In this document: piece after piece, positions 20,173 to 33,738 of the stretch
How the letters are laid out: every line of letters begins with the position of its first letter
Position numbering within the stretch: position 1 is the stretch's first letter
Assembly: GCF_026914185.1 (NCBI RefSeq)
Contig: NC_070571.1
Span: 2,170,001-2,234,000, forward strand
Origin: Puccinia triticina
Lineage: Eukaryota > Basidiomycota > Pucciniomycetes > Pucciniales > Pucciniaceae
DNA length: 64,000 nt
Direction: 5' to 3'
The notes under the pieces: generated by a model
Database searches by the model: none
What the model was told of the DNA's origin: nothing
Seen by the model: only the letters and a program-made list of their open reading frames with translations
Made by a program: the position numbers and the translations under genes

Positions 20173-20840
20173 CATGTCCAACAACTCCTCTAGCCAACCT
20201 ATCCAAGAAGTTCTGTGATATGGTGGTCCAACAAGAGGTTGGACTTGCCTGTCCAAGCAGATGGGCCGATTGGTGATGGCCATGTCCAAGAACTGCTTGG
20301 ACAGGCCGCTCCAAGGACTTGTTGGACCTACCAGTCCAAACAGACAATTCAGGTGGTGCCAGTACCTAGTCTGACCTGCTTGCCGAGGTCTTTGGCGAGC
20401 AAGGAACATGTACATATGTACTGACACAAGGAAAACTCCTGGGCCAGCGGAGCATCCGGTTCAAGGTCCGTTCCTGGAGCTGTAGTCCAGCTGTCCTGGC
20501 CTGTGTCACAGACATCTTGCCCCTGCCCACCCACTCTGGCTGGCTACTTGGTCAGAGATGCACTTATTCTTATATGTGCACCCCTTTCTAGATAACTCCG
20601 GGTTTGTATGGTTACCAGCGCTGGGTTTCCACAACATACAAACCTCTTCAGCGCTCTGCTTTGAGCCTGATATGATCTGTCTAGTCTACGTAGTTTTCAG
20701 CCGCTCCACTTGCACACAGCAAAACTCCACAAGTAAGTAAGATTTGGGTGGTAAAGACTCTCTGTGGTGTAGCAATATGAAAAAGCTCTGCAAGTATAGC
20801 TCTAACTACAATAATACCGTAAGATGAGTAGTATGTAGAT
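20173..20840. other. Non-coding flank with short inverted repeats
   Basis: About 20175-20345 holds repeated TCCAA..TTGGA pairs forming several short hairpins, probably the right half of the repeat interrupted by element A. From 20350 to 20840 I see no gene. Confidence 0.45.
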
Positions 20841-20841
20841 T

Positions 20842-20979
20842 GGAGGACTTCCCATTTGATCTGGGACCCTTGCAGATGTCAATCTAGACCCAAAAAGTCT
20901 AGATTTTTGCAGGGAAATCTAGCTTTATGGGGTCGAGATCACTTCTGGGAGACCCGCAGATTCCAATGGGAAGTCCTCC
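20842..20979. mobile_element. 138-bp MITE
   Basis: Terminal inverted repeats GGAGGACTTCCCATT and AATGGGAAGTCCTCC with the 3-bp direct repeat ATT on each side. Its core (TAGACCCAAAAAGTCTAGA) recurs in a degraded relative at about 29170-29290. Non-coding. Confidence 0.7.
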
Positions 20980-20982
20980 ATT

Positions 20983-21570
20983 GATAGATAAAGAAGTGAG
21001 AGAAAAGCCCCCCAAAAAGGTCCCTGTTCCTCCACTACCTCTTCCCGCATAAATCCGCTCGCATCCTTCCTTTCCCGCACCCGCCAAACTCCGCATGCAT
21101 CACTTCCCAGCCTAGAACATCTCCGATGCTTGTTCTCCCGCACCCTCTGACTAGCCTCTGACCCCAGTCTCTACCTGGCGCGTCCTCCCCAACGCCATCC
21201 GCTTCCGCTGCCCCAGTTCACCTGGTGCCGGTCCACACTATTCAGTCTGTATGTGACTCCCGCCAAAGTCCTACTCCAACCGTTCCGCTAAGTCCGTGCA
21301 CCCAGAGCATGGCTTGAACCCGGGTTCCCTCGTCCCTGTGACAAGTCACGGGTCCCCCAGCTCCCTATTTGCCGACTTTCCGCATGCTTTCTGAGCAGTA
21401 GATTCAAGGTTCCACTCAGCCTACATATGAGACGCTAAGCACACCTGCTTATCCTCTTGTTTGGATATGTAGACTGAGCATTTGCTCAGCCACCCCACTG
21501 CATTCCCGCTCATGCTGCGGTGAGGGGAAATTCTACGCGGCTAGCCTATATAAATCACCACAACGACTGG
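20983..21570. other. Intergenic, no gene seen
   Basis: I see no coding region. A tRNA B-box-like GGGTTCAAGCC on the minus strand near 21310-21325 lacks a matching stem. There is a short polypyrimidine-rich region and nothing else recognisable. Confidence 0.4.
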
Positions 21571-21571
21571 A

Positions 21572-23420
21572 TGATACCGGCCATCAAGGAAAATGTGTAC
21601 TTGCCCTGATGGCTGGTACAACTTGTTCATCAAACTAAGTGTGTAATCCCTTTGATGGTTGGTCTAACCCGGCCATCAAAGGGAGTGTTGAGATTTTGAC
21701 TGAGTACCGCAGCACGAGGAAGCAAAAGATGATCCAGTGGGCTCGAGAGAGGGCAGTGAGGGTTGAGGGCTCACCGGATTGGCTCAGGATGGAGGCGCGG
21801 GAAAAATGAGGAAGAACCAATGGTGTTGATTGCAAGTGGTAGGCTATGTTTATGTAGACTACATGAATGGATCAAATTCTGGTTGAGAAGGAAAATGAAT
21901 ATGTAGAAATGAATAGAAGGATCTCGAACTCTTAGAGATATCACAAATGAAACAGAACTGTCACTTGCAGAGCGCGTGCACATCAGAGAATAAGGAACAT
22001 TGGGAAAGATCAATAGTCTAATCTCGGCAGGGAACAATGTCACATGGCAAGTACGGAAAAACAATCATGACAAAAACATACCAGATAATAGGAAGTGTGT
22101 GAGCATAAGAAGTGAGAGAAGGGAATCAGAAGGAATCACTTGAGTGAGGAAAGGAAAGGGAATAGGAGGCAGAAGGCAATATGAGGAGGACAAGAGGACA
22201 AAAACTCAACAGGGAGCACAGAGTCCCTTTGATGGCCAATTTTTACTGTCCATTGAAGGGTAAGTTTACTCCCTCTGATGGCAGGGTTAGACCAACCATC
22301 TAAGAGAGTACACACCCCCTTGGATGATTGGCACAACTTGGCCATTGAAGGGAGATCCCCTTTGACGGCTGAGTTGTACCAGCCATCAAGAGGAGTCCAC
22401 AATCCCATTGATGGCTGTCTTGTATCAGCCATTGGAGGGAGTACACACCCCTTTCAGTGGCTGGTACAGCTTGACTATCAAAGGTGTTGGAATACCATTC
22501 CCTCTCTTAAGAGGAGTACCTGCGGTGAGTAGTACTCTGTACACTCACTAGAGAAAACCCCATATTGAATATTCTTATTCTTTATGTTAAAACTGTGACA
22601 GGTAACCTGCACAAGCCAGATCACAAAAAGCTTTGCGCTGTTGTGCAAAGCAATGACGTAGACCACGTTATCAACCAAAACCATAGTGATTCGCTATCAC
22701 TAAGCTCAAAGTCAGTCGCTTCAGATCAAAGCTCAGACTGTTGAAAAACTCTAATGTTTTTCATCTTTCTGCAAACACTTTAGATCTTGCAACAACAAAT
22801 CAGAACCAATCAATCAAAAAGAAAGCAAAGGCTTATCAATTAAATTGTAAGTACTTACTATTCAATTGTTCATAATCAAGCAACAAGTTATTGACTTCTT
22901 GTCTTAACTTATTAGTTCGAATCTCATTGATTGAATAAGCGCATTCAACTCTACTATTGTTCTATTGAACAAAGAGTAAAAAGCTTTACTCAATTATAGT
23001 TAGTAAACTATTAAATCGCAAAAGTAAAGTTTTTCCTATCTTTAATCAGATCGATCTCTTCTTAAGATCGTTAGCTATTGATACTGACATGTGTTCAACG
23101 TCTTAAACACAAAATAGTTTCTTCTAGTATTGCTACTAGAATTTATCTGAGCATTCAGCTCGCTAACAGGCCCTAAGCAAGATAATTGACTAGCAGATTT
23201 CATCTGCCTTCAGGTACAATTTATCTTTAGTTAAAAGACTTATTGTATTTACTCTAGATGTTTATATTTACTTATCAAGAAATATATCTTCAGTTTTCAC
23301 ACTTCTCTCAAAAGGGAGTGTGTACTCCTCTCGATGGCAGGATTATACCAACCATTGGGGGGCACACTCCTTCAATGGCCGGTGCAACCCAGCCATTGAA
23401 GGAGTTTCCCTGTGATAGCT
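21572..23420. repeat. Hairpin-repeat array, interrupted by a solo LTR
   Basis: Successive hairpins with arms like CCCTTTGATGGTTGG and CCGGCCATCAAAGGG (clearest at 21648-21683) and spacers such as AGTGTGTACTCC. About four hairpins lie at 21572-21690, five or more at 22225-22484, and two at 23317-23410 beyond the LTR. The section 21690-22225 is unique-looking AT-rich sequence without a gene. The units are short, diverged and non-coding. Confidence 0.75.
22485..23311 (+). mobile_element. Solo LTR, 827 bp
   Basis: It starts TGTTGGAATACC, ends TTCTCTCA and is flanked by the 5-bp direct repeat AAAGG (22480-22484 and 23312-23316). The sequence on either side joins into one uninterrupted hairpin of the array. 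TGTTGGA ends with 5-bp duplications suggest a Copia-type element, but no coding region remains to prove it. Confidence 0.85.
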
Positions 23421-24250
23421 GAGTTGGGCAATGAGGCTATACATCCTTGTTGCCCAACCACAAACTTCTACCCTCTGAAGGCTGGGGCTTGTTAAATATC
23501 AAACTGAAGAATTGCAATTTTATCAGACAAAAAGAAAATAAAAGACAAAACAAAAAGAACAAAAAGATAGAAGAAAGTACCTGAAGGCAAACACGACAAA
23601 GAGAAGAGCATGACAAAATAGATTTGAGGAGAGGAAGACAGAAGAGCAGACTAAAAATAAAAAGGTCAACAGGAGAGCTCAGAAGTAGAAAAAAGGGTTT
23701 TGGAACATACAACCAAGAGATGTGTTTGAGGGAGAGATGAAGAATCTTGAGGCTTTGTCAAGTTTTGAAGACGGATTTTTGAAGGTCTTTGGGAGGAACG
23801 AACAGTCCGGACGGCAATGTGAATAAGGCAGTTGAGACTGTGAAGTGATATATCGAAAATGAGTTGAGTGAGTTCCCCAAGAGAAGGAAACAAGGCAAGA
23901 GAGAAGTCAGGTTTAAATATTCAGGAGTGTTGGAGCTTGCGGGTGAGAAGAGTTGAGTGAATCAAGAAGTCGAGATGAGCGGTTGTGAAGTTGATGATTA
24001 GCGTTTGTTGGTTTGAGCGTAAGAGGCGAGCTTGGGAGTCTGAGGGACTAGAGGAATAAGAGATGATTATGTAATGGTTGAGTGACATCCGCAAGACCAG
24101 AGAAAATCTTAAGCTGACGCAAGAGCTTGACTCTCAACAGGGCTGTCATCTGGTCCACAGCAAGGTTTGGCCAAACGTTGCGGCGGACAAGTGCACCACT
24201 TTTGAGCATTGATCAAGGCATACCCCTTTCTGGGGGCACATCTACACCCG
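23421..24250. other. Intergenic, no gene seen
   Basis: AT-rich. Open frames here are short and have low-complexity translations. A hairpin CCCCTTTCTGGGGG near 24225 resembles neighbouring repeats. I see no gene. Confidence 0.4.
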
Positions 24251-25199
24251 TGCTTTAAGAATCAAAAGTGGTTGTGTAACCCTTTTGCTGAATGGAGAAG
24301 GGGATGATGGAGGTGCAAACTCTGCCCTTCTATACTATCAGATAACAAGACCCACCAAGATAAGCTTGGCAAGTTTTAATCAAGTGATAGGTCTGGTCTG
24401 ATTCCAGATGAAGTTGTTTGATGACAGGTATGTGAGAATTGAGAGTGATTTCAGTGGTTATTTGCAAATATAAGGGTTGTAGTAATTTATGGTGGTGATG
24501 GTAAGTGTGAAGGTGGTGTGTAAATAATTGGTGAGTACTGAGCTGGGGAGCTGACAACTGGGGATGAGAGAGCTCCTTATATAGAAAAATGTGAGGGATT
24601 TTAGCTGAAAGGGGACTCCTGGTTGAGGGATTTTAGCTGGCCTGAACAGGGGTTTGAGGGATTTTAGCTAGTGGGAGTAGATGCAAGTGATTTCATGATA
24701 TGTCAGGGGTACATCAATGATGTCAGAAGAATGCAGTAGGGCTGCATGAAGGCTGTGTAAAGTGACAGTAGACTGCATAAGTTGAAAGGTGGATGCAGGG
24801 GGTGCGTAAATGAAGTCTGAGGCCGCAGAGTCAGTGTGGATGATGTCATAATATGGAATATGGAATATAGAAGAGTACTTGATAATATGTCATGACTGTA
24901 GTCTGATTGGGAGATTTATGTTTGTATCCTGTGATGTGTATAAGCATAATGCTATGATCCTTGACTTGAGGCTTGTGACAGGTTGGTGACTGGGTATGTT
25001 GAACATGTGATGGGTGTCCAGTAGTCCAAAGAGGTGTAACTCCCTATCCAGCGGGGCTCCAGTTCCAGTGGTGATTAGGAATGAAATTGATCGTAGAATC
25101 CATTCCTGGGGTCCGTTTGATGGGATCTTGAGGCCTAGTATGGGTAATTATATGTATTAGAAAAAAAACTTTTGATTTTTCACTTTTCTGTCTACCACA
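24251..25199 (-). mobile_element. Solo LTR, Ty3-type, minus strand
   Basis: On the minus strand it starts TGTGGTAGAC and ends with the CCACTTTTGATTC segment of the B-type LTRs. Three AGCTAAAATCCCTCA boxes (minus strand; 24592-24606, 24624-24638 and 24655-24669) lie upstream of TATATAAGG (24575-24583). ACACCC occurs on both flanks but is not exactly adjacent on the left, so the target duplication is uncertain. No internal region. Confidence 0.8.
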
Positions 25200-26180
25200 A
25201 CACCCTTCAAAAAAGGGTGACTGGCCTGCCTGAAGGGAATCCCTTCAAAGGGGCAATTCACCCTTCCATATCAAAAATTTTGTGTCTGTTTTACTGCCAA
25301 CCTTTGCCTCCCTCATGACCTTGGAGTTGTAGCAGGGAGTGCATTGGGCCATAATCCCAAATTATACAATATTAGACCGTTTTTTGTTCAACAAAGAGTA
25401 GGAATTTCTTTACTTTACAATAATTGCCAGGTCTCTGTTGCAAGCATTAGGTTTCCTATGCACTCAGATCTGGCAGGTGCTTGCAACACCCACAATTAGG
25501 CTGAATGAGGAAGGCCCAATCAGTAATAACAACCACAGTACAAATTTGGTTCTGAGCAAATGTGACTACAAGATGGCAAACCAAACGGTGTTCTTCCAAA
25601 CTGTTTTCCATATGCCAAGAATGGGACTTGGCTTTCATTTTGGGGAAAATATTAACAGCACTTAGTTTGAGTTATTCCCAAAGACTTGCATGGTACAAAA
25701 TACAAAGCAACTAATCAGATGATAAAGATAATCATATGGGTATCAGAGAGTGAAAGAGTCTTGCTTGAGCTTGACTTGAAATGGCTTCAACACCGCAATG
25801 CCTCAAACACATCAAGAACTGAAGAAAAGTAGATTTTGATTTGATTTAATTTGGGAAAGGGATGACCTTCTAACATTTTTGAGGCTTACTTGGCCACAGG
25901 CTCATCTGTGGTCACATTGAGATTGATCAGACCTTTAACATATACAATTATGATGGGTTAAGGGTAAAAATCACATCAGGAGGAGTCACTCATGATTTCA
26001 GACTGAAATACAAATAAATTCAGCAAACTGCTCCCCCAGGCATCAGTGTGACTTGAGCATGAGATACACATGAGTTGAAGTTGAAATTAGTACTGGCATT
26101 GGACTGATATCAGACAATTCCAATGACCAAATTACAGCCTGGCACTCTCTGGAGAGTGTGACCATTCCCCCCCCCCTCCC
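25200..26180. other. Intergenic, no gene seen
   Basis: Begins with a small hairpin cluster (ACACCCTTC..GAAGGG..CCCTTC, 25200-25275). The remainder is unique-looking AT-rich sequence without a convincing coding region. Confidence 0.4.
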
Positions 26181-26295
26181 TGGTGAATAGCGCAGCGCAC
26201 TTTTTTTAGCTGTAGCTTAGCGCTTTTGTGCTAATTTATGGCTAAAAAACACAAAAGCTATGGTGTGGTATTTATTCCTGCATTTCTATGCAGAG

Positions 26296-27324
26296 TAGAG
26301 ATTGCCCGTGGGTACCCGCCAGGGCCAGCGGGTACCCGCCCACGGGTGCCGTGTGCGGGTCCGTGTATTAGCACTGTTCACGTAAGAAATCTATGACCAT
26401 GGTGAGAGATATACATCAGAATACTTTCCCAGCCAAATTGGCTGGCACAATGGGATAAACTTTATTTCAATCTTGCTGATGTTTAGCTTACGTGAAGAGT
26501 GCTATTGCAATTTTGGAGAAAATGCTGTGGGTACCCGTGTCCATGGCGGGTACCCGTCACAAAAGGTTGTCCCCCCAATTGCTCCCGGAGGGCCCCGCCA
26601 CCGGCTCAAGTCCTTCAACTGGGCCCGATTGGTCGCCGTGGGCCCGCTGTTTACTGGCGGCGGTTCCAATTCACGCGGGGTAGTCCCGCTGTGTATACAA
26701 ACACCTTCTCGCCAAGAGCCCCTCGGCGGGTAGGTGCAAGTATATCTGCTCGCCAAGAGCCCCTCGGCGGGTAGTAGCAAGTATACCTGCTCGCCGAGAG
26801 CCCCTCGGCGGGTAGGTGCAAGTATACCTGCTCGCCAAGAGCCCCTCGGCGGGCAGGTGTATGTATACCTGCTTGCCGAGAGGCTCTCGGCGAGGTGGGA
26901 TCTGTATGACTGCTCGCCGAGGATTTCTCTTGGCAAGCAGGTATACATGCACCTGCCCGCCGAGGGGCTCTTGGTGAGCAGGCTCAGCGAGCAGGTGTTT
27001 GTATATTTACTCGAAAAACAACCTGATCAAACCCGGTTTTCTCAGGAAATGGAAGGATGGTATCCAGGAGGAAAAAAAAAACAAGGCTCAAAGACAAAAG
27101 GTAAAAAAAGTGTTGCAACTAGAGCTTGATTTGTTTTCAAAAAATTTATATAACAGCGAGGAATTTCATAAAAGTGCCTGAAAAATCATAAAAATAGTGG
27201 CGGGTACCCGTGATACCCGCCGCGGGTACCGCCGGTACCCGCACAACGGGTGCTGGGTCCGTGTCCGGGTGTCTGATTTTTCCCAAAATTACCGCGGGTA
27301 CCCAGGTCTAATCAGCGATCTCTA
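26296..27324. mobile_element. hAT-like non-autonomous element, 1029 bp
   Basis: The ends are TAGAGATTGCCCG and CGATCTCTA, with the perfect 8-bp direct repeat ATGCAGAG on both sides (26288-26295 and 27325-27332). An 8-bp duplication and TAGAGAT-type ends fit hAT. Both ends carry clustered GGGTACCCGC palindromes. The middle holds the hairpin minisatellite 26695-27010. No transposase. Truncated relatives are seen at about 28770-28887, 45594-45725 and 34590-34675. Confidence 0.88.
26695..27010. repeat. Hairpin minisatellite, about 53-bp unit
   Basis: Five to six imperfect tandem units of the form CTGCTCGCCGAGAGCCCC, TCGGCGGG, then TAGGTGCAAGTATAC. Each unit contains a GC-rich inverted repeat (CTCGCCGA/TCGGCGGG), and later units are in the opposite orientation. 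Non-coding. Confidence 0.85.
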
Positions 27325-28097
27325 ATGCAGAGAAATATAAAAAAAATACTTTTCTTCTTTATACATAAAAGATATTGTAATGGACTTTTCACACAAAATA
27401 ACCTACAGTCACCCACTGGAATGGCCCCTCTATCTCCACCGGTTTAGGAGTTACACAGATTTCAACCTGTCATGGAGAATGTTTCTCTTGCTTATTGTTC
27501 TTCAAGCTCACTTGGTATTACATATGCATAATTTTTGCTTGTATTTATAATTAGGGTAGGTCCCTTTGAGGCTGTGCTCCTGTCAAACTATATGTTGTAG
27601 GGATGTACCCCATTAGCTATTTAGCCCACCAAATCCTGTTTCCCTGGAGCTAAAATCCCTCACCCATGGGTATAAAAGGAGGCCTCTCTCCAGCCATTTG
27701 TTCCTCATGCTGGCAATTCCTCCCCCACATCACACCATATCACTCCTCATCACACCAAATTATATACTACCTACAATTTCATATTATTACCCTTACAAGT
27801 GAAATTAAAAGTCTAACACATGCTTCTTGGCATCAATATGACAAGTGCCTAGTGCCAGTACCCTGTCCTTGGTTCCAATCCTGGTTGAAGCATAGTGCTC
27901 CCACGCCCTTCACGCCTCACCTGAGCCAACCCGGGTTCCATCCTGGCTCTTGTCATTGATACCAATACCTCACCCAACCTCAGTTCAATCCCCCCTCTTC
28001 ACATCTTCATCACCAACACTCATTAGTACTCTATACTCTATACACATATTGATCGAACAACTCCATCCTGAACCAACCAATCCTATCACGTGATTAA

Positions 28098-28128
<31 letters not shown>

Positions 28129-28518
28129 CAACAAAGGGTAGTTACGTTACGTTGCGTTATCCGCGTGATTTTGGTAACGTAACTACCCCCGTTATCCGGG
28201 CCCCCCCGTTACTTTACTAGTAACGGGGTCATTTCAGGCCCCGCGCGTAACGTAACGGGCCTAATTTTTGAGGCCTGTTATTGCGTTATCCCCTGGATAA
28301 CGCGATAACTGACCATTTAAGGCTTTTTTAGCCTCATTTTTTGCCCGTTCTCAGGGGCTCCGCGCGCCTGGATAACGTAACAAGAATAAAAAAAAAGGGC
28401 TTAATATGGTGTGCTAACGTAATTGCACCGCCGTTACGCGTAACGCGTAGATAACGGCAAAAATTCCGTTACGTTACCGTTATCTACGCATTACGCGTAG
28501 CGTAACTACCCTTTGTTG
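28129..28518 (-). mobile_element. 390-bp MITE, copy 2
   Basis: Same length, ends and internal palindromes as 268-657 but inverted. It is inserted into the solo LTR with the 7-bp direct repeat GTCTTGT (28122-28128 and 28519-28525). The empty site GGTGGGTCTTGT can be read in the element B LTR near 9880. High similarity between the copies suggests recent activity. Confidence 0.92.
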
Positions 28519-28719
28519 GTCTTGTTATCTGGTAGTTAGAAGTGCAGAGCTTGCAACTGCACCATCCCCTTCTCCATTCAGCAAAAAGGTTTCACAACCA
28601 CTTTTGAGTCTTACAACGGGCTTGGCCCAAAAAGCGCAAGCATAGCCAAAATAAGCTAAAAATTAGCACAGCATAGCCATGCCAAAAAGCGCTGTGCTGC
28701 GCTTTCTGTAGTAAAAGCC

Positions 28720-29490
28720 ATTCAATGTTGCAACCAGGCAAAAAAAAAAATTCTTTTCAAAAATAAAGTGCATGTACCCGCAGGTACCCGTCTTTTGCAC
28801 CCGGGTCACCACCCACGGATGCCGGGTGTGGGTGTCCCAAATCCTGGAAAGTTGAGGTGGGTACCCAGGTGCAAAGTGACATCTCTAGTCACCACAATGT
28901 CCTGGAGATGTTAGATGGCTTCAGCCTGCCATGAGGCTGGACAAAGTGGAAGGCTGCCATGATTGCCTATGGTGGTGGTGCAGTTTGCTGTGCTGGATCT
29001 GGTTCCCTTTGCAGGTTCAAGATTGGGCAGCAAAAGGTGGAGTTGCCTCTCCTGTGGTGTGGGAGCATATCCAGCTGCACTGGTCTTGTCAAAAGCACCC
29101 ATTTATGGGGTGGAGGAGCTCTGCAGTTCCTACTCTCAAGCCTTCTCCTGCTTGGGCCACTTCCTGTGCTACCTGGGACCCCTGGCAGATGCCAGTTTTT
29201 AGACCCAAAAAAGTCTAGATTTTTGCAGGGGAAATGTGGCTTTTTTGGGCTCTAGATCACTTCTGGGAGGCCTGCAGATTTTGACAGGTAGTAGATGACT
29301 TCCTGTCAAGTCTGGGAGCCTCCTAGAACTCTATTTGCACAGAATTTTCAGCATCAAGGAGAATGTTTTCCCAAGCCTGTTGTTGATTGCTTTCATGTGT
29401 GTCCTGTTTGTAGTTCTGGTGGGTGTCTTAATTTAGGAGTTGTTGGGGCATCTAGAGCTCTCTAAATGCTGATGGGAAGTCATCCAGTGG
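28720..29490. other. Repeat remnants before the gene island
   Basis: A truncated relative of the hAT-like GGTACCC element (about 28770-28887, ending ATCTCTA) is followed by about 350 bp with a degraded copy of the 138-bp MITE core (29170-29290). No gene is evident. Confidence 0.5.
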
Positions 29491-29619
29491 CAGTTGGCAA
29501 GTAACACCTCTGGATTGACCAACATGTCATTTTACTACAGCCACTGGAGCTTCCTGAAGAAGTGGTTGTTTGAGGATATGCTTGTATGCTGGGACGGCTT
29601 AGTTGAGTTTGCACCCGGG

Positions 29620-31263
<1,644 letters not shown>

Positions 31264-32162
31264 CCCTCCCCGCCTTTCTTCTCGAGCGCTTGTCGGCTTC
31301 TTCGTGGCGTCTTCGAGGGGCACTCTTTCGCATCCTTGTCTGGCTCTTTTTCGCCTGCTACGCAATACACACCCAATCAAGAATAAAAGAACATGAACCG
31401 GGCCCGTACATACATGCCTCACATGATGTTGTCTCTCGCCGCCCTACTATCTTAACCCCTGTTTCCTTAACACAGCTTTACATGTATCCTCACCCCATGT
31501 GCATCTCTCGGCTCTTTCCCGATCCACTCCATACACACATACACACATTTTTTGCAGTAAACCATGTATCTCCCTCTCGAGAGCGGAGAGAGAGGGGGGA
31601 GGGGTTCCGAACACTTCTCCTTCCCGACAGCGTGTCCATTCCGTGCCCCATTTGACCTGAGCCCTGCTCTAAACGAGGAGACAGTACTGGGGGCTCGCTC
31701 GACACAGGGCCAGTGCGGGGAGCAAAAGACCGGCATTGCATTGTCGATTGTCTGGTACTACAGCTGCCACGGCGTGCGTGGACAGGGGTGGCGGAGCAGG
31801 GGCAGCGACGAGCCAGGTCGCCCAGCTCGTCGGGACAGCCTTTGGCTGGTGCGGATGCGCGCGGGCCATCCGCTTCTTAACCGACGTGCGATATCTTGCG
31901 GCAGCAAAGAACACAAAACAAGAACGCATTCGGGATTATTTTTAGGGTACATGAGGGTGGGAAGGAAGCCGTCCAAGAAGAGTAGTGTAAAAGTAGAAGT
32001 CTTGCTAGTTTTTTTTTTCAGACTAGAGATATTAGAGTATGCAAAACAATCAAGTAGGAGCCAAGCTGTCTCCCAGAACTTAAATGAGCAGGCGTTGGCC
32101 GGGCTAATGATTCCCGGACGTTTTGGTAATCAAGGTGGCAGAAAAGGTTCCCCGAGAGTTGA
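31264..32162. other. Intergenic between convergent genes
   Basis: Downstream of the CENP-B-type gene and of the minus-strand gene that ends at 32163. Open frames here have no recognisable domain. I see no gene. Confidence 0.5.
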
Positions 32163-33598
32163 TCATTCACTGTGGTCACTATCGTCGGTTTCCCACTGGT
32201 CGGCGTCGTTGAACCCGCAACAGTCGAGACACCTCTCGACGGCCAGATCGAAATGGGACTCCCAATCGCGACACCACCGTCGGCCGGCGTCTACTTCAGC
32301 CGGCTCGACGCGCATGGCTGCTAGAGAGTCGAAGTGCCTCTCGAGGAGCGGCAGGATTTTCTTGACCCGGTGCGCATTCACCCGCAAGCAGTGTCCGCCA
32401 TGTGTGCGACGGACCTGCAAGGTCAGCTGGGCAAACACGCGCAGATCGGAGTCCATCCGGTCCGTCGTCGCGTAGATCTCGTTCAACTCTTCGAGCGTCA
32501 TTCGGGCCGTCAGACTGTCGCTGTTGGTCGGCCTCGAGAGCTTGTTCAGCAGCAAGCGGGCGAGCCGGAAGACCGGCAGGGCGGCCTCGACGTACAGGAC
32601 TTCGTGCGCAGCCATCCGTTCTCGGGGACACCATTGGTCGATCTCGAGATGCTTCTGGTCCTCGAGCCCTTCGAGCGGGTTGGTGGTCCTCACCTTGCGG
32701 GGCTTGAGACACTTCACCAGCGCGTGGTTCAGGACTTCGATCTCCCGCACGGACCATCGCCACTTGGCCTGCATGGCCAGTCGCGGCGAGTCGATGTCGC
32801 GGATCATCTGGTCGATCAGCTCGAGGAGGGAGTGGACGCTTTTCTGGTCTTTGACGGGCACGTAGCCGGCTTGGAGAGGCTTGGAGTATGATTCGAACAA
32901 GTCGGCAATCGAGTCCCGGACGTGGTCGACGCCCCACGGGAGGTCGGGGTAGTAGTAGAGTGGCAAGTCGACCAGAGCCTCCTCGGAGCCCTTGTGCTCC
33001 GACGGCTCCCACGTCAAGCACACCGAGATCTTGAGCTGGGTTGCATCGATGCAGATCTGGTGTAGGTGCTGGCTGGCCGCGCGGAGGAGCGTGTCTGTCT
33101 TCAGCTTCCTGGGATGCATGACGTGGCAAAGCTCGACGATCCGGCGACGCAGGCGGGGCAGAAGGTCGCGCTCGATCCGGAAAGGCGCCTGGTTGCGGTA
33201 GTGCTCCTTGTCGTCCCACCAGTGCGTCGACCGGCCCTCCTGGAGCAGCGGGACCAGCGTCGCGAAGACCCGCACCAGGAAATCTGCCCCCAGATCCATG
33301 AGAGAACGGGGTCAGCGGGTGGTTTGGCCGCTGTTGATAAAAGTCTGCAGAGCTGTCCGGCGGGCCTACCCTTGAGAAGCTCGCTCCGTCGGCGCCCCTC
33401 GGCTTTCGACCTGGCCAGGATCGCCAAGGCTTCGGGCAGAGGATCGAACGCGGCCGCGGTCCCGAAGCTAAAAAGACTCTGGAGATGCAGCAGCCCGTCT
33501 TCCCGGACCTGGTCGACCGGCCGGGTGAACAGGCCTGCCGCATGGGCCGCCGCGATCGGATCGGTCGGGGGCCGTGGTGCTCTTCTGCCGCCGGCCAT
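32163..33598 (-). CDS. Rust-type hypothetical family protein, copy 1
   Basis: Two exons: 33598-33370 (starting at the ATG of MAGGRR) and 33283-32163, with an 86-nt GT..AG intron splitting an aspartate codon, giving 449 residues. The protein is mostly alpha-helical: an N-terminal basic/proline segment, then LVRVFATLVPLLQEG, PWGVDHVRDSIADLF and, near the end, HEVLYVEAALPVFRLARLL. The tail is acidic. The same layout (LLP..Q.I..L, then a W..L/F..P..KLSRLFFKKL-like helix, then W...FHF/FDLA) occurs in the gene at 57172. I recognise this as a multigene family of rust fungi without known function; that is recollection, not a search. No signal peptide is evident. Confidence 0.75.
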
Positions 33599-33738
33599 CT
33601 TCGGAAACAATCGGCTGGCCTGGATAGTCCAAGGTTGTGTGACCCTGGAAAGCCCCTATACACATCGGGGGCACCGGGGAGTCGGGCTGATTCCGGACTG
33701 GGCGCGATGACGCAGAAGCACGCCTTCTTTGTTTCCAA

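Larger units (their letters stand above)
26264..28615 (+). mobile_element. Solo LTR, Ty3-type, with two elements nested in it
   Basis: Starts TGTGGTATTT and ends GAGTCTTACA like element B. The flanks are ATGG (26260-26263) and ACGG (28616-28619), a 4-bp duplication with one change. One AGCTAAAATCCCTCA box (27648-27662) precedes TATAAAAGG (27671-27679). Removing the hAT-like element and the 390-bp MITE leaves about 0.9 kb, the size expected for this family. Confidence 0.8.
26185..28720. repeat. AGCGC-rich hairpin element split by a solo LTR
   Basis: The left arm (about 26188-26263, rich in AGCGCAGCGCAC and GTGCTAATTTATGGC) is inverted relative to the right arm (about 28616-28715, GCAGCACAGCGC on the opposite strand). 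Together they form a palindromic element in which the solo LTR 26264-28615 landed. Related GCGCAGCGC-rich sequence occurs at 44130-44375, 53565-53830 and 60915-61050. Confidence 0.55.

Noticed and set aside
21300..21370. tRNA-like B box (GGGTTCAAGCC, minus strand)
   Set aside because: The T-stem does not pair and no A box or acceptor stem was found at the right distance.
31564..32475. 303-residue plus-strand ORF
   Set aside because: Its C-terminal third is antisense to the minus-strand family gene and the rest has no coding character or domain.
32296..33738. 480-residue minus-strand ORF rich in Arg/Pro
   Set aside because: A different frame of the GC-rich exon of the family gene; the spliced model at 32163-33598 uses the frame with conserved helices.
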